Origin: Alphaproteobacteria bacterium
Lineage (GTDB): Bacteria; Pseudomonadota; Alphaproteobacteria; ATCC43930; CGMCC-115725
DNA: 8,119 nucleotides
Reading direction: 5' to 3'
Assembly: GCA_030039975.1 (NCBI GenBank)
Contig: JASHUO010000601.1
Location: 1-8,119 of the forward strand
The position numbers were made by a program, and so were the translations under genes. Below are positions 5,660 to 8,119 of the stretch, one piece after another. Below the pieces are notes generated by a model, which saw only the letters and a program-made list of their open reading frames with translations, was not told where the DNA came from and did no database searches. Positions within the stretch are counted from its first letter, which is position 1. Each line of letters opens with the position of its first letter.

Positions 5660-6750
5660 GCGTGCTCCAGCACCATGGCGCCCAAGCGACAGAGGCCATT
5701 CGCCAGCGACGCGACCCCGGCGGCCTCGACAAGCTGCGGGCCGGTGAGCCGAGCGCTGAGGGCGCGGGCGCGGCGCTGCAGTACCGCCGGCTCGTACCAG
5801 ATCGTCTCGCGCGCGAAGCGGACCAGGAGCCGCTCGGTGTCGTCGAGCTCGGGGGCGTCGAGATGCGTGAGGATTTGGGCCAGTGCCGACGCGTCGAGAC
5901 CTTCGCGCTGCAGGGCCTCCCCGATCTCGAGCGCACAAACCTCGCAACCGAGGCCGCGAGCGATGACGGCGAGCATCAACAGCTTGCTGCGCCGGCTGAG
6001 AACCGGCGAAGCCCACATCTCTTCGATCGCCTGTCCGAGCGCCGGCGCGATCGGCGAGCCGGCATAGGCACGGACGAGGCGGGCATAGGGGTAAAGCGGC
6101 GCGCGTTCGAGCGGCGTCGCCCGCCCACGGAACCGATGTTTTTGCACGATGTAATTGAGCAAGGGCCCGAGCAGCCGCATGTGAAGCCGATCCGGCATTC
6201 GCTCCACCGGGCGCGAGGGGATTGCAGGGATCGTGTGGATGCGGTTGAGGAAATCCGTGCTGGCAACCACGAAGCCGATCTCTTTCATCTCGTCATCGCT
6301 GAAGCCGGCGTGACGCAGCGCCCGCCGGGCGTCCCGCGCCGCCCCAGGGCCGACGCGCGACTGGCTCCGCCCGAAGGCGATCGCCGCGGCGGTTCGCGGT
6401 GGAAGATCGCCGGCGCGGCTCAGATGCTGCTCCATGCGCTCGATGCGGGCGTCGCTCATGCCTTGCGCCCGCAGCAGCATCCGCATGACCGCGTAGCAAA
6501 AGCGGCACGAATTCTCCTGGCTTACGACAAGGGTGAGAAGGTCCGCCACGCTCTGGTCGAGATGCATCAAGAGCCCAAGCTCGGGGTGCAGATCGACCAC
6601 CGCTCGCGCCAACCACGGGACCGAAGCAAAGTAGCGGAGCGACAGAAAGGGGACGCCGACCTTCCGCCGGGCATAGGCTTCGAGCGCCCGGTCGGAGCGC
6701 GGCTCGATCAGGCAGGTCTCCCAGGAGACATGCTCGAGGGCGCTGGCCAT
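5656..6750 (-). CDS. double AhpD/carboxymuconolactone-decarboxylase-like protein with two CxxC motifs
   Basis: 364 aa, soluble and helical, and apparently a tandem duplication. Each half has an AhpD-like CxxC helix: SQENSCRFCYAVMRMLLRAQG (Cys82, Cys85) and ARGLGCEVCALEIGEALQREG (Cys269, Cys272). AhpD-family proteins use such cysteines as a peroxidase or disulfide-reducing couple, with a histidine four residues after the second Cys. Here those positions are Met89 and Ile276, so the proton relay is absent in both halves and classical alkylhydroperoxidase chemistry is doubtful. Glu79 is retained just before the first CxxC. A redox or thiol-sensing role is inferred. Start ATG 6750 is the farthest-upstream ATG: an in-frame TAG lies nine bases before it, with only a weak AGAGTGA ribosome site. 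Its stop overlaps the cyclase ATG (ATGA), so the two proteins are probably made in step. Fold assignment is fairly confident, function unknown. Confidence 0.82.
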   Translation of the reverse strand: MASALEHVSWETCLIEPRSDRALEAYARRKVGVPFLSLRYFASVPWLARAVVDLHPELGLLMHLDQSVADLLTLVVSQENSCRFCYAVMRMLLRAQGMSDARIERMEQHLSRAGDLPPRTAAAIAFGRSQSRVGPGAARDARRALRHAGFSDDEMKEIGFVVASTDFLNRIHTIPAIPSRPVERMPDRLHMRLLGPLLNYIVQKHRFRGRATPLERAPLYPYARLVRAYAGSPIAPALGQAIEEMWASPVLSRRSKLLMLAVIARGLGCEVCALEIGEALQREGLDASALAQILTHLDAPELDDTERLLVRFARETIWYEPAVLQRRARALSARLTGPQLVEAAGVASLANGLCRLGAMVLEHA

Positions 6751-7010
6751 CGCGTCACTCTAACGCCATGCCCGGCAGAGAGCACGCGACGTTGGTTGCC
6801 GGCTGCTATGGGTCGGCAATGCCCCTAACCCCGATCGCGCGCGTAAAATTGCCGGAGCCGCGGATGTTCTCACCGCCGGCAAGCGGGATCGGACACGCCG
6901 CATCCGCGTTCCAAGCCTGGTTCCCGTCGACCATCATCGGAACATCCCAGCCCATGGACAGCCTGTTTCGCCAGGACCATGATTGGGCGTCGGGGATGTG
7001 GGGTGCCGCC
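6751..7010. promoter_or_regulatory. divergent intergenic region between the two cyclase units
   Basis: These 260 bases separate the minus-strand AhpD-like/cyclase pair from the plus-strand SAM-domain cyclase and must hold the promoters of both unless one is transcribed from farther away. On the plus strand TAAAAT at 6844-6849 resembles a -10 box, but there is no TTGACA-like element 16-18 bases before it. From about 6849 the frame of the right-hand cyclase is open, with in-frame ATGs at 6864, 6954 and 6996, so part of this stretch may be coding. I see no strong operator palindrome. Confidence 0.4.
6864..7010 (+). other. possible 49-codon N-terminal extension of the SAM-domain cyclase
   Basis: This stretch is continuously open in the frame of the downstream cyclase. 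It starts with ATG 6864, preceded at six bases by GGAG (6854-6857), and has further in-frame ATGs at 6954 and 6996. The peptide begins MFSPPASGIGHAASAFQAWF and has no recognisable domain or signal peptide. The extension is supported only by the ribosome site; family start position argues against it. Confidence 0.25.
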
Positions 7011-8119
7011 ATGGACCTCGGGGGTTGGCTGCGGAGCCTTGGCCTCGACCAATATGAGGCTGCGTTCCGTGAGAACGAAATCGATGCAACGGTCCTGCCG
7101 AACCTGACGGCGGAGGACCTGAAGGATTTGGGCGTCGGCATTGTCGGGCATCGCCGCAAGCTGCTCGACGCCATCGCAGCGCTGCGCGGTGACATTGAGG
7201 CGACAGCGGCCCCCGCCGCGGCACCTTCGGGAGCAAACGCGCCTTCTCATGCCGAGCGCCGCCAGGTCACGGTCATGTTTTCCGACCTGGTCGGTTCGAC
7301 GGCGCTGTCGGCGCGGATGGACCCTGAAGACCTTCGCGAAGTCATCGGGGCCTATCAGAAATGCATCGCAGAGACGGTGCGACCTTTCGGCGGTTTCGTG
7401 GCCAAATACATGGGCGACGGTGTGCTCATTTATTTCGGCTATCCGCAGGCGCATGAGGACGACGCCGAGCGGGCGGTCCGGGCCGGATTGGCCTCGATTG
7501 ACGCGGTCGGTCACCTCGACCTCCGATCCGCGAGGCTCCAGGCCCGTGTCGGGATCGCCACCGGGCTGGTGGTCGTCGGCGATCTCGTCGGCGAGGGCTC
7601 GGCGCAGGAACAATCGGTGGTCGGCGAGACGCCCAATCTCGCGGCGCGGCTGCAAGCGCTCGCTGCGCCAGCCAGTCTAGTGATCGCCGCCAGCACGCGG
7701 CAACAGATCGGCGAGCTGTTCGAGATGGAGACCCTTGGCCTGCAGCAACTTGCCGGCTTCGCCGAGCCGCAACACGCCTGGCGTGTCTTGGGTGAAAGCG
7801 GCGAGGTCAGCCGGTTCGAGGCCCTGCGCTCCGGGACGACGGCGCTGGTCGGGCGCGACGAGGAAGTCGAACTGCTTCTGCGTCGCTGGGAGCAGGCTAA
7901 GACAGGCGAAGGGCGCGTGGTGCTGATTTCCGGTGAGCCCGGTATCGGCAAGTCACGGATCACCGCCGCACTTTCCGAGCGCATCCGATCCGAGCCCCAT
8001 ACGCGCTTGCGCTATTTCTGCTTGCCGCACTACCAGGACAGCGCGCTCTATCCATTCATCGTCCAGCTCGAGCGCGCGGCCGGGTTCGCCCGCGACGACA
8101 CGGTCGAGGCGAAGCTCCG
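7011..8119 (+). CDS. SAM-domain class III adenylate/guanylate cyclase with AAA ATPase module (partial, 3' end missing)
   Basis: The first 369 codons are visible and the frame is still open at the window edge. Order: SAM domain (about 4-60, beginning WLRSLGLDQYEAAFRENEID), Ala/Pro linker (64-80), cyclase domain (84-262), then the start of an ATPase module with Walker A GEPGIGKS at 308-315. Complete homologues are typically about 1,000 or more residues, with the ATPase followed by TPR-like repeats. Catalytic residues are intact: Asp92 (MFSDLVGST) and Asp136 (KYMGDG) bind metals, Lys132 selects the purine, Asn209 and Arg213 (ETPNLAARL) stabilise the transition state; Ser202 takes the second selecting position. 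ATG 7011 is chosen because homologues I recall begin right at the SAM domain, with GGGG at 7000-7003 before it. ATG 6864 has a better ribosome site (GGAG, 6854-6857) and would add 49 unfamiliar residues. Likely a cytoplasmic signalling cyclase whose ATPase/TPR part receives the input. Confidence 0.92.
   Translation, partial: MDLGGWLRSLGLDQYEAAFRENEIDATVLPNLTAEDLKDLGVGIVGHRRKLLDAIAALRGDIEATAAPAAAPSGANAPSHAERRQVTVMFSDLVGSTALSARMDPEDLREVIGAYQKCIAETVRPFGGFVAKYMGDGVLIYFGYPQAHEDDAERAVRAGLASIDAVGHLDLRSARLQARVGIATGLVVVGDLVGEGSAQEQSVVGETPNLAARLQALAAPASLVIAASTRQQIGELFEMETLGLQQLAGFAEPQHAWRVLGESGEVSRFEALRSGTTALVGRDEEVELLLRRWEQAKTGEGRVVLISGEPGIGKSRITAALSERIRSEPHTRLRYFCLPHYQDSALYPFIVQLERAAGFARDDTVEAKL

Noticed and set aside
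5660..6016. Extension of the minus-strand cyclase to 6016
   Set aside because: The added residues are an out-of-frame reading of the AhpD-like gene; the coupled ATG at 5659 with GGAG starts directly before the membrane anchor.
5662..6828. Long plus-strand open frame opposite the AhpD-like gene
   Set aside because: It mirrors the minus-strand gene, has no recognisable family features and contradicts the overlapping two-gene arrangement.
1..8119. CRISPR array, tRNA, rRNA, insertion sequence or prophage
   Set aside because: No regularly spaced direct repeats, cloverleaf-like segments, transposase motifs or phage genes were seen on either strand.

Overview
The window is about 65-67% G+C by eye, densely coding, and uses GTC/CTC/GCG-type codons. 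Together with the closest families I recognise, this points to an alphaproteobacterium, most likely of the Hyphomicrobiales (Bradyrhizobium/Xanthobacteraceae-like). The assignment is an inference from composition and protein resemblance only. I see no rRNA, tRNA, CRISPR array, transposase or phage gene.

Left part, + strand (1-3252). Bases 1-63 may be the tail of an upstream gene. A YafJ-type class II glutamine amidotransferase follows (67-912). A 262-bp leader with two hairpins precedes a complete selenium-binding protein 56 / methanethiol oxidase homologue (1175-2575). Its stop codon overlaps the start of a polytopic membrane protein (2572-3252), which has a histidine in four of its hydrophobic segments. 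The last two genes look like one translationally coupled unit, plausibly enzyme plus membrane partner in volatile-sulfur or metal handling.

Middle and right part, - strand (6750 down to 3259). A protein with two AhpD/carboxymuconolactone-decarboxylase-like halves, each with one CxxC motif (6750-5656), overlaps by ATGA with a membrane-anchored class III nucleotidyl cyclase (5659-4847). The cyclase keeps its metal and transition-state residues but has lost both substrate-selecting residues. After a 358-bp gap carrying a small inverted repeat comes an alanine-rich lipoprotein with a coiled coil and an OmpA-like C-terminal region (4488-3259). This gene converges on the membrane-protein gene with only 6 bp between the stop codons.

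Right edge, + strand (7011-8119, running off the window). A second, very different class III cyclase is transcribed divergently from the AhpD-like/cyclase pair across 260 bp. It has an N-terminal SAM domain, a complete cyclase domain and the beginning of an AAA/NACHT-like ATPase module. The region therefore carries two nucleotidyl cyclases back to back, one coupled to a thiol-redox-type protein. This arrangement is the most noteworthy feature of the window.
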